A DNA stretch of 64,000 nt, taken from assembly GCF_029962835.1 (NCBI RefSeq), contig NC_080586.1:66658001-66722000 (forward strand), given 5' to 3'. Source of the stretch: Magnolia sinica. Its lineage: Eukaryota > Streptophyta > Magnoliopsida > Magnoliales > Magnoliaceae. Below are positions 34,931 through 46,171 of this stretch, piece by piece. The position numbers and the translations under genes are program-made. A model generated the notes under the pieces. The model searched no databases and was not told the origin of the DNA. It worked only from the letters and a program-made list of their open reading frames with translations. Position 1 is the stretch's first letter. Each line of letters opens with the position of its first letter.

Positions 34931-35414
34931 AAGCTTTTGTGTTATTTCACATTTGATTCATTGTTGACTCCGGTTACATTGGATGCTTAGAAGTGCAATT
35001 GCTTAGCTTGACTAGAGAATGAATTAATCTATAAAATTCATTGATCTATTGTAGACTATGGGTATAATAGATGCTTAAAATTCATTGCAATTGATGTCTG
35101 TAGACACCCCACCTAGGCTAGCAACTTGACAACGCATGGATGATCCTTAGGAACTGAACCTGAACCCCGCACCCTACCCAAAACTGCAGCTATTTCCCAA
35201 ACCTTAGTCAAACCCGAACCATCCCATTACCCCAAACCCTAACTTAACTCGAGTCATCTCCCAAGCCAGAGCATGCCCAAAATTGATCCATTTCTCTGGC
35301 CATTTCTTAGGTCATAATCAAGCCAATTTCAAGCCATTTTGAGCTAAATTCCAAAAAGGGGCTTTGGGCCACTCTCCGAGCCCAAAATAGGCCCACCGGT
35401 CAAACTGCGAGAGA

Positions 35415-35572
35415 AATTGTACCCGGGCGGTAGTCTGACTACCACGGGCGATAATCAGACTACCGCCTGCTCTAAAAAAATGTGCACCGAGCCAGCCGAC
35501 TGAGTTTCAAAACAAAATGGTCACGGGCAGTAATCGGACTACGGTAGGCGGTAATCCGATTATCGCCCTCTC
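35415..35572 (+). repeat. Array of GTAGTC-N-GACTAC-type palindromes
   Basis: GGGCGGTAGTCTGACTACC (35,425), GGGCGATAATCAGACTACCG (35,447), GGGCAGTAATCGGACTACGG (35,525) and GGCGGTAATCCGATTATCGC (35,547): two pairs, each about 22 bp apart, separated by about 78 bp. Confidence 0.8.
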
Positions 35573-35793
35573 TGATAGGTGTCTCCTCTGAGCACACAGC
35601 TGTCTTCCCTCCAAAAGTCAATTCTCTTACAGAATTACCCTCAAGCTTTCACCCTGTCTACCATCCTACCAAAGCCCAAAAGCCTATAAAAGAATGTCAT
35701 GTAGTATTACCCTTCCCTCAACCAATCACAAACTGCCATATTAGCATTTACCCTCCAAAAACCCTGGAAATACCAAAATGTCATCCCAAAAGG

Positions 35794-35803
35794 CTATAAA
35801 TAG
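35794..35803 (+). promoter_or_regulatory. TATA box of the solo LTR
   Basis: GGCTATAAATAGCC (35,792-35,805) is an ideal plant TATA box and itself palindromic; a CCTCTCTTCATTTCAC initiator-like region follows about 10-25 bp later. A second TATA-like CCTATAAAAG lies at 35,681. Confidence 0.6.
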
Positions 35804-35934
35804 CCTTCACCTCTCTTCATTTCACACACCAAGAAAAATCCAAGAGACACCAATCCACCAAGAGTGAGAAAGAGAGAGAGCAAGTGAGTGAGAGTGAGAG
35901 GGAGTGCTTGAGTTCTCAAGTTCCCATCTTTTAA

Positions 35935-35952
35935 CCCCCCCCCCCCCCCCTT
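35935..35952. repeat. Poly-C run
   Basis: About 17 C in the LTR leader; prone to sequencing length error. Comparable G/C runs occur at 21,949, 37,819 and 52,346. Confidence 0.85.
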
Positions 35953-37504
35953 TAGCCTCCCAGTCCTACTCAAGCCAATCATTCCCAACCATGGTGCACT
36001 CAAACATCCAAGTCATCTCAAGTGTAAGTCAAAGATCATGCAATCATCACTAGCATTCATATTTTATCAAATCGCATCATTATTTCCCTTCTCAACCCCC
36101 TTGCTTCTCTAGATTGTCATTGAATGTATGCTTTGTGACTTGCCAAATATCAGATCCTATCACATCAGAAACTCATGGTAATCTAATCCATTTTTTTAGT
36201 ATATTAGCATCATTGCATCTGCTTTTCTAAACATTCCTTGGACGTATGCTCTGTAGCTTGTCGGAATCCCAGATCTTACTACATCAGAAATCTGAGTGTG
36301 CCTAGTCCCACTTTGACTACATCATTTGTCCCTTAAGATTACTTTATCACACAGAGTAGAGACCGTACATGTGTACGGGCAGAGAGGGTGCCCAACACCT
36401 TCCCTCTTTGTAACCGAGGTCCCTTACTCAGAATCTCTAAAATCGCAGATCAGGAGTTAACTTAAGGTAAGAGAGTCCTCAGATTCTCTGACTTTACATA
36501 TTCTGAAGGTTTTAGCCGACTGTGGGATTTTGAGTTAAGTGGCTAGTGGTGACTCCAAGTCTACTGCATCACCAATCCAAATCAGCCCGATCCCCCACTA
36601 CAAACATAAATCAGCGTAGGCACCGATTTCCTAACGTTCACATTGTTCAAGTGCTTCACGAGAGAGTCGTTTAATTAAAATCATATATTGTTGAAAGTTG
36701 AGATTGATTTAATTGTTTTATTTACCTATTAGAATAAATTGAAATTTAGTTCTAGTTGAGTTATAGAAGACGAATCAATGGTCTAACATTGTAATTACTA
36801 TAAGTGAATCCCTGGATCCTTATCACTTTATTTGTATTGTTTTTTATCCTTAGCCTATTTGTTGGATTAAAAATTCGGACAAGTCATTTAGTTTTAGACT
36901 AGTTTTAGTTGTGTTTCACACTCCTTATAGTTCAACTTTGATCTTACCGAGAATATTTACTTCGCAGCCATACACTTGGGGTTGGGCAATCCCTGGACTG
37001 TATCAGTTACCTATAACGCTTTTCGAATAAGTCTGTAATTGCACGTGCAACCGCGTTTTTCGAAGCTTGAAGATTTAAAAATAGTAAGTGAGACTTTAAT
37101 TCTAAAAATCTTAATTATGAGTCCTTACTCAACTAATCCAAACTTACCCAAAAAATAGTAAAATTTACTAAAAATAATAAATCTTATTTTAACTTTGTCA
37201 AATCATTCCCAACATGATAAGAAGCAAATCTTAATAAGACATTATATACTAAAATTATAAGGTGAAGGAGGTACGTCCAACTCGAAATATACTAAAAATA
37301 GAAAGTTTCTTATAAAACCCCAATTTTGAAGGGGAATGAGTCATTTTCTTATGAAATGAAGCAACAAAACCTGCTAATGGGAATTGATTGGCCTTGGATG
37401 GCATGTTCCAGTCAAAATTCATAGGTCCCATAACTCATCCCAAATTGAAAGTTATGGCTGATTTATGGTTTGTAATTCGAGTAGCCAGAAAATAGGAAGA
37501 AGCC

Positions 37505-37706
37505 AATGCTCTGTCGGTCCCTGTCAGTTCGACCGACGGTAGGAGCTTAGGAAGCAGGAAAAAATTAGCACAAGTGCTGTCGGTTTGACTAACACCCTGT
37601 CGGTCCGGCCGAGAGTGTGTTCAACGAAAAGTTAGCATTTTGTTTGTTCGATCGACCAAACTATTGTTCTAACCAACAACATCGTCAGTTTGACTGACGG
37701 GCTGCG
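37505..37706 (+). repeat. Array of CGGTC-N-GACCG-type palindromes
   Basis: Variants of CTGTCGGTCCGACCGACGG occur near 37,513-37,543, 37,583, 37,602, 37,645 and 37,684-37,702. CTGCGTAAG follows at 37,703. This array sits in the LTR family whose other copy (ending 5,963) has, at a comparable place, an array with a TGACCA-TGGTCA core. Confidence 0.7.
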
Positions 37707-38064
37707 TAAGTGACCAATTTGGGAGAAATTTTATGAGGATATAATTAAATACATATTCTTTCCTCATTTCTCTCATTTGAGCAACCCTACTCAAATTTAG
37801 GGTTTTTAAGATGGTGATTGGGGGGGGGGGATCTTACCTCTCCCAATCCTCCTTCGCTAGATCAGGGCCCTACGAGCTTTATGACATCAATCCTAAGCCA
37901 AATTTCATCTCCTTTTGTTAGGTAAGAGGTCTCTAACCTTGTTTATAGGATTTTCTCCAATGTTTTAATATCTTAAAGATATTAGGATTAGAAAACTTTG
38001 TGTATTCCTTTGTTTCTCACTCGTGTTAGAGTTTAGGGCCTTGATAGTCAATTCATGGCAGTCT

Positions 38065-38069
38065 CTTAT
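38065..38069. repeat. Left target-site duplication CTTAT of the chromovirus
   Basis: Identical to 55,642-55,646, directly outside the TG...CA LTR termini. Confidence 0.85.
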
Positions 38070-41000
38070 TGTAATGCCCTGAAAATCGAGGGTCGAGCAG
38101 GAGCCCAACTCCCGAGTTCCAACACATCACTTATGCAACATAGAAAATGATGATTAAATGTTGTCTGTATTAGTGCCTTAAACATGAGTGGGATTATACC
38201 AAACAACATATCATACTTCAGAGACAGTTAAATTATGTGAGCGAAAGACTGTAATAATTATATAAAATGTATAAACTGTTGTAAGTCTCCAAAGTGTGAA
38301 CATGTTACCAGGTTAAATATATACATGTATACTCTTAAAATAGATAAAATGAATATACATGGGTGCTCCAAAATGTAAAATGAAAAGTATAATAACATCT
38401 AGATAGCATCCCTACAACCCCGTTGATCAGAATACGGTCTACATAAACCCGCCTGATAACTGCATATAGGAGAACTCCTCCTCATCATCGTAAAAGTTTG
38501 GCTCTACCTCAAAAGCATCGCCATCATCTGCATCTACAACAGGGTCTTGTTGGTGTTTAAAACACCGTCCCAGAACGTGGGAGTGAGTGATCAACTCAGT
38601 GGAGCCATAAAGCAAAGGTTAATATTTTATCAATTCAGTTAAGCAATAATGATAAAGCAGTACAACACTCATGTCCTAATGCTCTTGTTAATGCATAGAT
38701 GATATGCAATAATGATGTATGCCCTCGCTTATACTCCCTCTGCTACATAATCGCAGCATGCAATACTTTCGCTGTGCTCAACTCCAACGCTAAAGGCATA
38801 TGCAATGCGGTGCATGTGCATGATTAACCAAGTTCTTAATTAGACATATTCATACAGCAGGATTGGGAAGCTAAGGCATCTCCCTTTATATCATATACCC
38901 AAACATTGATCCATCTAGGGTCATCAATCCTATAGGCAGTTTCCAGGTCACTACGAAGCGGCTCGTACCTTAGCGCAGGCCTGGTTTATACTCGAGGTCA
39001 CTACGGAAACGCTCGTCACCTTAACGTAGTCCTAGTGTATACTCGTGGTCACTATAAGCTCCTCACCTGATCATAGGCCGACAACTCTAATACAGTGTCC
39101 CATATACCACCATATTCGACTCATGAGTTTGGGTTGTTCACTGGTTACTACGAGGAGGCTCGTCACCCCAGTGTAGGCCGACAGCTCGACCACGGTATCC
39201 CATACACCACCATGTCCAGCTCATGAGTCTTATCAGATCGAGGTATGAAGGTTAAACGGGATCTTCACTGGTAAGTTGGTACATTAGATTCAAGCAGTAG
39301 CTTCCATACATGGTGAACATATAATGGGTCAATCGGGTTACTTGACAAGCTCGGTTAGTACGAGTGTACGTTGACTTGGTCGAAATAGAGTGCGTAAGCA
39401 CTCCGTGTGGCCTAACCACTGTCGGCAAGTCTGCGTACGACTCAGATTCTCCGAACACATCTGATGTGGCAGAACGACCTCGGCCACTAACTCGGGAATC
39501 TTTACCGATCGCCTGGACTACATCGTAGCCTCAAACACACTCCAAACAATAGTATTCACATGCGGTAGTCAAAGACAACATGTAACAACTAGAACTGAAT
39601 AGAAGTCTTACTTGAGCATTTCAACAAAACACATACCACATATTACCATATATAAGCATTTCATCCCTAAACCACATAGTAGTAAGATAGGTTACATAGA
39701 GGAAACTTTAACCATAGATAAAGGAGTTGAGAGTCCCATTTCACCACCCTCATTACATACCTTTACACAAGCATTTTCTCATTCAAGCATTTTATCAAAC
39801 ACTTAGACTACACATATCACACATGTAAATAAATTAGTAAAACACATATTACGGCAAATCCCTTCACATAGGGGTTGCCACATGCACAACAATCATGTAT
39901 TTATAATCAATAATCATGGCGAGTACAAATCCAAATTCCATGCTCATTCAAACATTTCAACAAACACATGGAATGTGTTATAAATCAACATAGTCTATAT
40001 ATAAGCATATGTATTGAAAACCTCGTATCTAAGCACATGTGATAGCAATCAAGTTAGTCATAAATCATTACTGACATTGAAAGCCTTGAAACTCATAACT
40101 TAAATATTTATAGTCTGCACCTTTCATCGGTAGACTCGTAACAAATTCAGTTTAAACACTAAGTCTCGCCTACGGCACAAAGGCAACCTATAACATGAAA
40201 TAGGTTAGCTACTTCAACACTTACTCTATTTGAATCCCTAAAACAGATTTGGGGTTAGGATTTCTTACCCAAGAATGGAGTCAGAATCGCCGGGATTGTG
40301 ATACTGACAGCCTAATTCGGCACGTGGAGCAATGGGATCGAGTCCCAGGAACTAACTCTCACTCTCTCTCTCTTCTCCTCACTTTCTCCCTTTCTTTTCT
40401 CTCTTCTCTCTCCTAGGGTTTATAGAATTCGTATGGCAAGGGAGAGAGAGGGTTTAAGGCCCTTATGTAGGCCTAAAACTGATGGGAATGGCCCCAGGGC
40501 CATGGTATACTTAGGTTATAGTCAAAGGCTGGCCGCTTCGGTCCAACAGAGCTGTTCTAGAGGCCCCTTTTCTACATGCGGTCGGACTTAAGCTCCCTAA
40601 CATTGGATCTAGGTCAGGTTAAGATCTCGGTCTGATTGGATTTACGAAACGACCGCAGAGGACCAGTTTTAGTTCAATGCTCACCGCCACTCGATCAGGG
40701 CTACAAGTACACTGACCTGCGTATGAAATTTTCTCTGATCCGAGGGTGTATTTGGGCCAGATTCTGACGGTCTGAAACTTTGGAATTGGCCCGCAAGTTA
40801 ACAGCCCAGTTTACTTAAATCTAAGTACATTTTCTAAAGATATTCGCATTTCTCACACACTTCGCTCCGGGCTAAAGTTGTGAGTTGCTAGATATTATCT
40901 GACTTGATTTCCGAGATGGTCGTCAAGCCCAGTAAGGCAGTCATATTCGTATAGTCTCATGGTAATCGGACTTTCGACATGTGGTACAGGTCCGATACGG

Positions 41001-41248
41001 AGTTTTGGTGTGCTCCCGAGAGCAATCGAGTTTTAAGATTAATTCTAAGTTTTTAGGCATTGTAGCATTAGCGATCCTGCAGATTTTGGGTCATACAGAT
41101 CATATTTAAAGCGATTAGTGCTAATTTCACAGATAATCTAGTTTAACACCTAATTAATCCACATCTAATTTCTAAAGGATTTGGTCCTTAGTGATTTCTA
41201 CCTGAGGTGGTACTCGGGTCTTTGTACGAATTTTTCTAAGACGTTACA
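38070..41248 (-). repeat. 3' LTR of the chromovirus (3,179 bp)
   Basis: TGTAATGCCC... GACGTTACA on the plus strand. Compared by eye with the other LTR, the first 130 bp show nine differences, eight of them transitions. The TATA position reads CTACATAAGGG on the minus strand (near 40,463-40,473) where the 5' LTR has CTATATAAGGG. Confidence 0.9.
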
Positions 41249-41260
41249 ATCTACCCCTCT
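41249..41260 (-). promoter_or_regulatory. Polypurine tract of the chromovirus (AGAGGGGTAGAT)
   Basis: Directly adjacent to the inner end of the 3' LTR, the correct place for plus-strand priming. Confidence 0.85.
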
Positions 41261-41329
41261 TAAAGAAAAATTACGTCCTCGAAATTAGTACATTTTTGTA
41301 CTCCTCGAGAATCTGAGGGTAGTTCTTTC

Positions 41330-41847
41330 AGACCTCGGCTTCTGTTTCCCAAGTAGCCTCCTCTTCAGTATGGTGCGTCCACAGTACCTTCACAAGTGGA
41401 ATCACCTTACTGCGTAACACCTGCTCCTTCCTATCCAGAATACGCATCGATCGCAGAACATAAGTAGCATCTTCACTCAACTACACCTACTCTCATTTGA
41501 TAATGTGGGAAGGGTCAGGAACGTATTTCTTCAACATCAACACATGAAATACGTTGTGCACTCCTACGAGTGGTGTGGGTAAAGCCAGGTGGTACGCTAC
41601 CACCCCCACTCATTCCAATATCTGGAATGGGCCAGTAAATCTCGGCGTGAGCTTTCCCTTTTTTGCCAAACAGAAGAACTCCCTTCATTGGGAAAACTTT
41701 TAGGAATACATGGTCCCCGACCTCGAACTCTAGCGGTCGCCGCCTCGTATCGGCGTAGCTCTTCTGCCTACTCTGTGCTGCCAGGAGTCGACGCCTGATA
41801 ATGTCGATCTTTTCTGAAGTCGCCTGAACTAACTCTGGGCCAATCAA
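41330..41847 (-). pseudogene. Integrase C-terminal domain and chromodomain-like tail
   Basis: It starts with the block KSYADTRRRPLEFEVGDHVF and VFPMKGVLLFGKKGK, typical of the Ty3 integrase C-terminal (GPY/F) domain. A frameshift in the A/G run near 41,660 moves the rest to another frame: TPRFTGPFQILE, a stop, then VGVVAYHLALP and VHNVFHVLMLKKYVPDP. Further on, SMRILDRKEQVLRSKVIPLV, VLWTHH and EEATWETEAEV (about 41,330-41,460) is a chromodomain-like segment, cut by a stop at a position usually arginine. Such tails are thought to guide integration into heterochromatin. Both stops are one C-to-T change away from CGA. Confidence 0.75.
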
Positions 41848-42341
41848 GCTCTTCTCGCCAACCTCTGCCTAGCAGTGCGGTGCTCGACAGGGACGCCCAT
41901 ACAAGGCCTCATAGAGAGTCATGTCAATACTCGCCTAAAAACTGTTGTTATACGCGAACTCTGCATAAGGAAGACAGTCATCCCAACTATCCTTGAAATC
42001 CAGCACACAAGCTCTAGCATATCTTCCAACACCTGATTTACCCGTTCCGTCTACCCGTCAGTCTGTGGGTGGAACGCGGTACTGAACTTCAATTTCACAC
42101 CCATTGCTTCCTAGATACGAGTCCAGAAGATAGATGTGAATCACGTGTCTCTATCTGACACGATCTCCATAGGAACTCCATGCAGACACACTATCTCCTG
42201 GATGTATAGCCTGGCCAAATCGTCTGCTGAGTTCAAAACTCTAATCGGGAGGAAGTGAGCCAATTTCGCCAACCGGTCCACGATCACCCAGATGAAGTTA
42301 TGTCCCTTCCTCGTCTTCAATAGCCCTGAAATAAAATTCAT
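41848..42341 (-). pseudogene. Integrase catalytic core of the chromovirus
   Basis: [20 protein letters not shown] and [20 protein letters not shown] (42,141-42,341) hold the first catalytic aspartate (V-D-R-L) and the second (VSDRD). The continuation has frame problems; NNSF-stop-ASIDMTLYEALYGRP near 41,890-41,950 corresponds to the region of the catalytic glutamate, with a stop at a usually glutamine position (CAG to TAG). The DDE core is therefore recognisable but broken. Confidence 0.75.
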
Positions 42342-42398
42342 AGAGATGAAATCCCACTTTCATTCAGCTGTGGGCATGGGCTGAAGTAGTCTAGGAGG

Positions 42399-42683
42399 TC
42401 AGCGATGCTCGGCCTTGACGTCTTGGCACGTCAGACAATGTGATACGTGCTCTGTTATGTGGGCCTTCATGTTGTCCCACCAGTACGAACGCTTCATGTC
42501 TTGGAACATCTTCGTTCTCTTAGGTTGCATTGCCATTCTTGAATTGTGAGCGGCTTCGAGAACTTCCCTCCTCAAATTATGAAGATTTGGGATGCATAGG
42601 CGGCCTCGATAACGTAGACCCCCATCCGAACCAACTCTCCATTCGGAGTCTTCTTCGTCACTAGTTCGCTTTCTCATCTTCAC
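42399..42683 (-). pseudogene. Integrase N-terminal zinc-binding (H2C2) domain
   Basis: Contains RLCIPNLHNLRREVLEAAHN, then KRSYWWDNMKAHITEHVSHC and LTCQDVKAEHR. The first zinc histidine (AHN) and both cysteines (CLTC) are present; the second histidine, normally just before P, is glutamine (AMQP), so zinc binding would be impaired. Same strand as the catalytic core, with short disrupted stretches between. Confidence 0.75.
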
Positions 42684-43118
42684 TAACCATTCAGGATGTT
42701 ACACTATGATTCGGTCATCGATAAGTGGTTGTGCACAAACATGAGCGACGCTCTTAAACGGCTCATCTGCAATAAGCTTCTGCTCGAAGTCTCGCACAAA
42801 TTCCACCATGTTCCACTCGCTTATCATCAGCGGAGCCACAAAGGTTATAGCCTTCTTGTGGCTCAACGCATCTACCACAAGGTTAGCCTTGCTAGGATGG
42901 TAGGAGACCTCGAACTTGAAGTCCTTCAAGGTTTCCATCCATCGCCGCTACCTCATATTCAGGTCCCTCTATGTGAATATGTACTTGAGGCTCTTGTGGT
43001 TGCAAAAGAGCTCGAACTCCTCTCCATAGAGGTAATGTCTCCAGAACTTTAATGCGAAGATGATCGCTACCAATTCCAGGTCATGCGTAGGGTAGTTCTC
43101 TTTGTGCTTCCTCAATTG
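42684..43118 (-). pseudogene. RNase H C-terminal part of the chromovirus
   Basis: Continues the RNase H frame after a stop at 43,116-43,118. Blocks include [45 protein letters not shown], stop-RRWMETLKDFKFEVSYHP and ANLVVDALSHKKA. The three stops stand at positions normally R, Q and Q and each is one C-to-T step from CGA or CAG. RNase H degrades the RNA strand during reverse transcription. Confidence 0.75.
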
Positions 43119-43934
43119 TCACGAGGCATAAGCGATCACCCTATCCTTCTGCATAAGAACACATCCTAAACCAACATAAGACATGTCGGTGTATATCGTA
43201 TATCTGACCCCTTGCTCTGGCAATACTAGCATGGGTGCGGATGTCAACTTTTCCTTTAATTCCTGAAAGGATGCTTCTGCCTTCTCATTCAAGGCAAACT
43301 TAAGATCCTTTCGAGTCAGCTGAGACAATGGTTGAGCTATCTTGAAAAAATATTTGATAAATCGATGATAGTAACTAGCAAGTCCCAAAAAATTCCTCAC
43401 TTCTGTGACTGAACCGGGCTGCTCCCAGTCCTGAACTGCGGTCACCTTAGCAAGGTCTACAGCGATACCTTCCTTGGACATAGTATGTCCCAGGAACTTG
43501 ACTTCTTCCTCCCAGAAGTCGCATTTCTTGTACTGAACAAATAACTGGTTCTTCGTGAGAGTATCGAAGACTGTTCGCAGGTGCTCTTCGTGATCCTTTC
43601 GGCTCATGGAGTATATTAAAATGTCATCTATAAATACGATGATGACCCGATACAGGTACGACCGAAACACCCAGTTCATGAGGTCCATGAACACTGCTAG
43701 TGCATTTGTGAGTCCAAACGACATCACAAGGAACTTGTAGTGCCCAAAACTGGTTCTTAATGCCGTCTTCTGCACGTCCTCATGCTTGATGTGTAACTGG
43801 TGGTACCCTGACTGTGGATCAACCTTCGAAAAATACCGTGCTCCCCTTAACTGATTGAATAGATCATCAATCATTGGCAAAGGGTACTTGTTCTTCACCG
43901 TCACTTGGTTCAACCTGTGATAATCAATACACAA
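43119..43934 (-). pseudogene. Reverse transcriptase (second part) and start of RNase H
   Basis: A 271-codon open segment. It begins in the conserved [19 protein letters not shown] block, then [21 protein letters not shown] and the catalytic [11 protein letters not shown] box (F-I-D-D), then [28 protein letters not shown] and RKDLKF; it ends in RNase H with [16 protein letters not shown]. The segment copies element RNA into DNA. It is continuous in frame with the upstream segment except for one stop (CGA to TGA) in the SL-R-LC motif. Both active-site aspartates are kept. Confidence 0.85.
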
Positions 43935-44717
43935 TCATAGAGATCCATCCTTCTTCTTTACAAACAACACAGGTGCTCCCCAAGGAGACACACTCGGTCG
44001 TATGAAGCCCGCATCCAACAGATCATCGATCTGTTTCCTCAGCTCCTCCATCTCACATGGAGGCATGCGATAAGTCGGAAGAGATATAGGTGTCGCACTA
44101 GGCACTAGATCGATGGTAAAATCAATCTCGCGCTGAGGGGGTAATCCAGGTATCTTTATGAATACGTCTGAGAACTCTTGGACTACAGGGGTGTCCTCAA
44201 GTGCTGGACCATTAACATCCTCTAGTAATGAAGCGTAACAACTAATGCGATAGGGCCAACTGACCTGCACTGGGAATGTAAAGGTCGTGCCCTCTGGTCC
44301 ATGGGCTGTCACCACTCTAGTATCGCAGTCGATCTCTGCCTTCACCTCCGTGAGCCAATCCATACCAAGAATGATGTCATAATGGTATAATGGGGTGACA
44401 ATCAGGTCAATGCGCACTGTCCTGCTTCCTAAGTCTATCGAGCAATCCTTACAAATCTTAGTAACGTCTGAAAAGGTCCCTATGGTGGTAAGGATTCTCA
44501 CCCCCTTCGTAGGACTAGTTTCCAACCCCAGTCGCTTGACTACTGCGCATGATATTATAGAGATAGTGGACCCAGTGTCCTCTAATAAGAAGACTGGTGT
44601 ACCTTGAATAAGCGCAGTGACTTCAAAAGCCTGCAGTACTGTGGTTACTATCTCCGATGCCTCATCTGCAAGTGAGTGCACACGAGCTTGCTGAGAACGG
44701 TTCGGCTGCGCTACCAT
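43935..44717 (-). pseudogene. Protease and N-terminal reverse transcriptase
   Basis: A 260-codon open segment. Residues about 40-60 carry the aspartic protease site (DTGSTIS, D47-T-G), and ILGMDWLTEV (about 118-127) is the second conserved protease block. RT starts near residue 180 with VVQEFSDVF and LPPQREIDFTIDLVP, and proceeds through DDLLDAGFIRPSVSPWGAPV and FVKKKDGSL, where a stop ends it. The real polyprotein would begin upstream in gag; the methionine at 44,717 is only the first in this open stretch. Confidence 0.85.
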
Positions 44718-44719
44718 GG

Positions 44720-45626
44720 GCCATTAAGGTGGCCTAAATCGAGGTGCAGGCAGCGGAAAGATAGATGTGGTGGTGCTGACCGTAGGGGTGGAGTCGAGAG
44801 AGGTGGTGGCATCTGACGGTTGATCCTCTGAGGGGGTGTAAAACCGTTGTCCCTCATCCTAGTGAAACAGTACGTGTCAGCATGGCCCGACCTTTGGCAG
44901 TAGGTGCACCATATATCAGGTTGCCTTGGCTATGTCGGTGGAGCCATAAGCCTGGGAGGCAAGTCAGTACGAGGCCTCTTGCCGAGGAATGGCCTGCTTG
45001 GCAACTTAGGTGGCGGCCTAGTTAACATAGGAACGCGAGTGCGGAACAATATATCCCCATCCTGCTCAGCTCGCAAAGACATGTCCACTAGCTCAGCATA
45101 GGTAGATATGCTAGCGCAACACATTTTCGAGCGTATCTCGAGTCACAGGCTCTCAGAAAATCGCCACATCCACATCGACTGATTAGCCAATATCAACGAG
45201 GCATACCTAGCCAACTCCGTGAATCTGTTCTCGTACTCTGCCACTGTCATCCCTTCCTGAAGGAGGCAAAGAAACTCACTCTCCTTTTCATGTCGATAAG
45301 TGAAGGGAAAAATACTTCTCATGGAAGCGGGTCTCAAAAGCTGCACACGTCCATACATATCCAACGGCATTAGTCCAAAGGTCACTGTCCTACCAAAGGC
45401 TGGCCACCTTCTCGAACATATAGGTGACCAGCTCCACCTGCTCTGCCTCAGTGCAGTGCAGCGGCTTCAGCATCTTAGAGATGCAGTCAAGCCAATACTC
45501 AGCCTCCTCGAGTCTATGAGTACCCGTAAAGGTAGGAGGTCGGAAGCGCTGGAATCGCGCAAATAGACCGCTAGTGCTCATATGGCCAGCAGGCTGCACA
45601 AGAGGTGCAGGTGAAACCATACCCAT
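44720..45626 (-). pseudogene. Gag of the chromovirus (capsid and zinc knuckle)
   Basis: Blocks in order: LFARFQRFRPPTFTGTHRLE and AEYWLDCISKM (45,626-45,390), then FLCLLQEGMTVAEYENRFTE with LARYA (45,385-45,143), then disrupted frames. The nucleocapsid knuckle CTYCQRSGHADTYC (44,867-44,908), CX2CX4HX4C, is complete. Gag forms the particle and packages the RNA. The start near 45,626 is only 520 bp from the foreign insert at 46,171, and the natural N-terminus may be upstream. Confidence 0.75.
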
Positions 45627-46129
45627 GCTCTAGGCAAAGACCCCTGCAATGGTGGCTAAAAACTGATGTTGCTGCTGCTACATCAAGAGCATCATCTACT
45701 CCAACCTATCAGTAGGGGGAGCCGACTGAGGCACGTGCGGGGTTGAAGTAGACACACGGTTCTGCTCAGGAACCGATGGTGAAACAGGTGTCGGCTCATT
45801 AGCGGGACCATTGGCCTGCTAAGAATTCGGCATAGTATCATGAGTCGGGTCTAAACTGGGGTCCGTCTTGCTATCACTTAGGGGAGGTGCCCCATAAATC
45901 GAATCGCCAAGTGTGAGACATGTCGTACTCCTTATGGCCTTAGGTGGCATTCCCTATATACAACATAGAGTGCGACCTAGGTCAGATTCAGCATACTCAC
46001 AAACTCAACAACATATCATTTACATTATAGCTCAAAGAAACTTCATGCATTTCATTTAACAACATTATCACGGTACATGAGATGCAGTATTACATGAATC
46101 ATGACAGAAGATGCATGTGAGCTAACCTA

Positions 46130-46171
46130 AGCAAGGCTTCAAACAATGAAACATACTAACCAGTCTACCAC
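46130..46171. repeat. Left copy of a 42-bp direct repeat bounding the family-X fragment
   Basis: Identical over 42 bp to 50,209-50,250 (starts AGCAAGGCTTCAAAC, ends AGTCTACCAC). Removing 46,172-50,250 restores one uninterrupted chromovirus sequence. Confidence 0.85.

Larger units (their letters stand above)
35099..36642 (+). mobile_element. Solo LTR starting TGTAGACACCCC (about 1.54 kb)
   Basis: TGTAGACACC is a frequent start of plant Ty3 LTRs; the right end is placed at CGTTCACA (36,642). It contains a palindrome array (35,415-35,572), two TATA-like boxes and a pyrimidine-rich leader. It interrupts the LTR that continues at 36,643. The TSD is not clear (ATGTC versus TTGTT), so the right boundary is approximate. 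Confidence 0.55.
28928..37005 (+). mobile_element. Solo LTR (about 1.4 kb un-nested) interrupted by two insertions
   Basis: Pieces 28,928-29,798, 34,936-35,098 and 36,643-37,005 join into one LTR: it starts TGCTCAAATATTACAT and ends CCATACACTTGGGGTTGGG... TGTATCA (37,005). Flanks GTTAA (28,923-28,927) and GTTAC (37,006-37,010) are a 4-of-5 match, acceptable for an old TSD. It is the same family as the LTR at 26,960 but its palindrome array has a different core (TCGATCGA). Confidence 0.6.

Noticed and set aside
41589..41798. Plus-strand frame in the integrase region
   Set aside because: Antisense of the integrase C-terminal domain; no domain on the plus strand.
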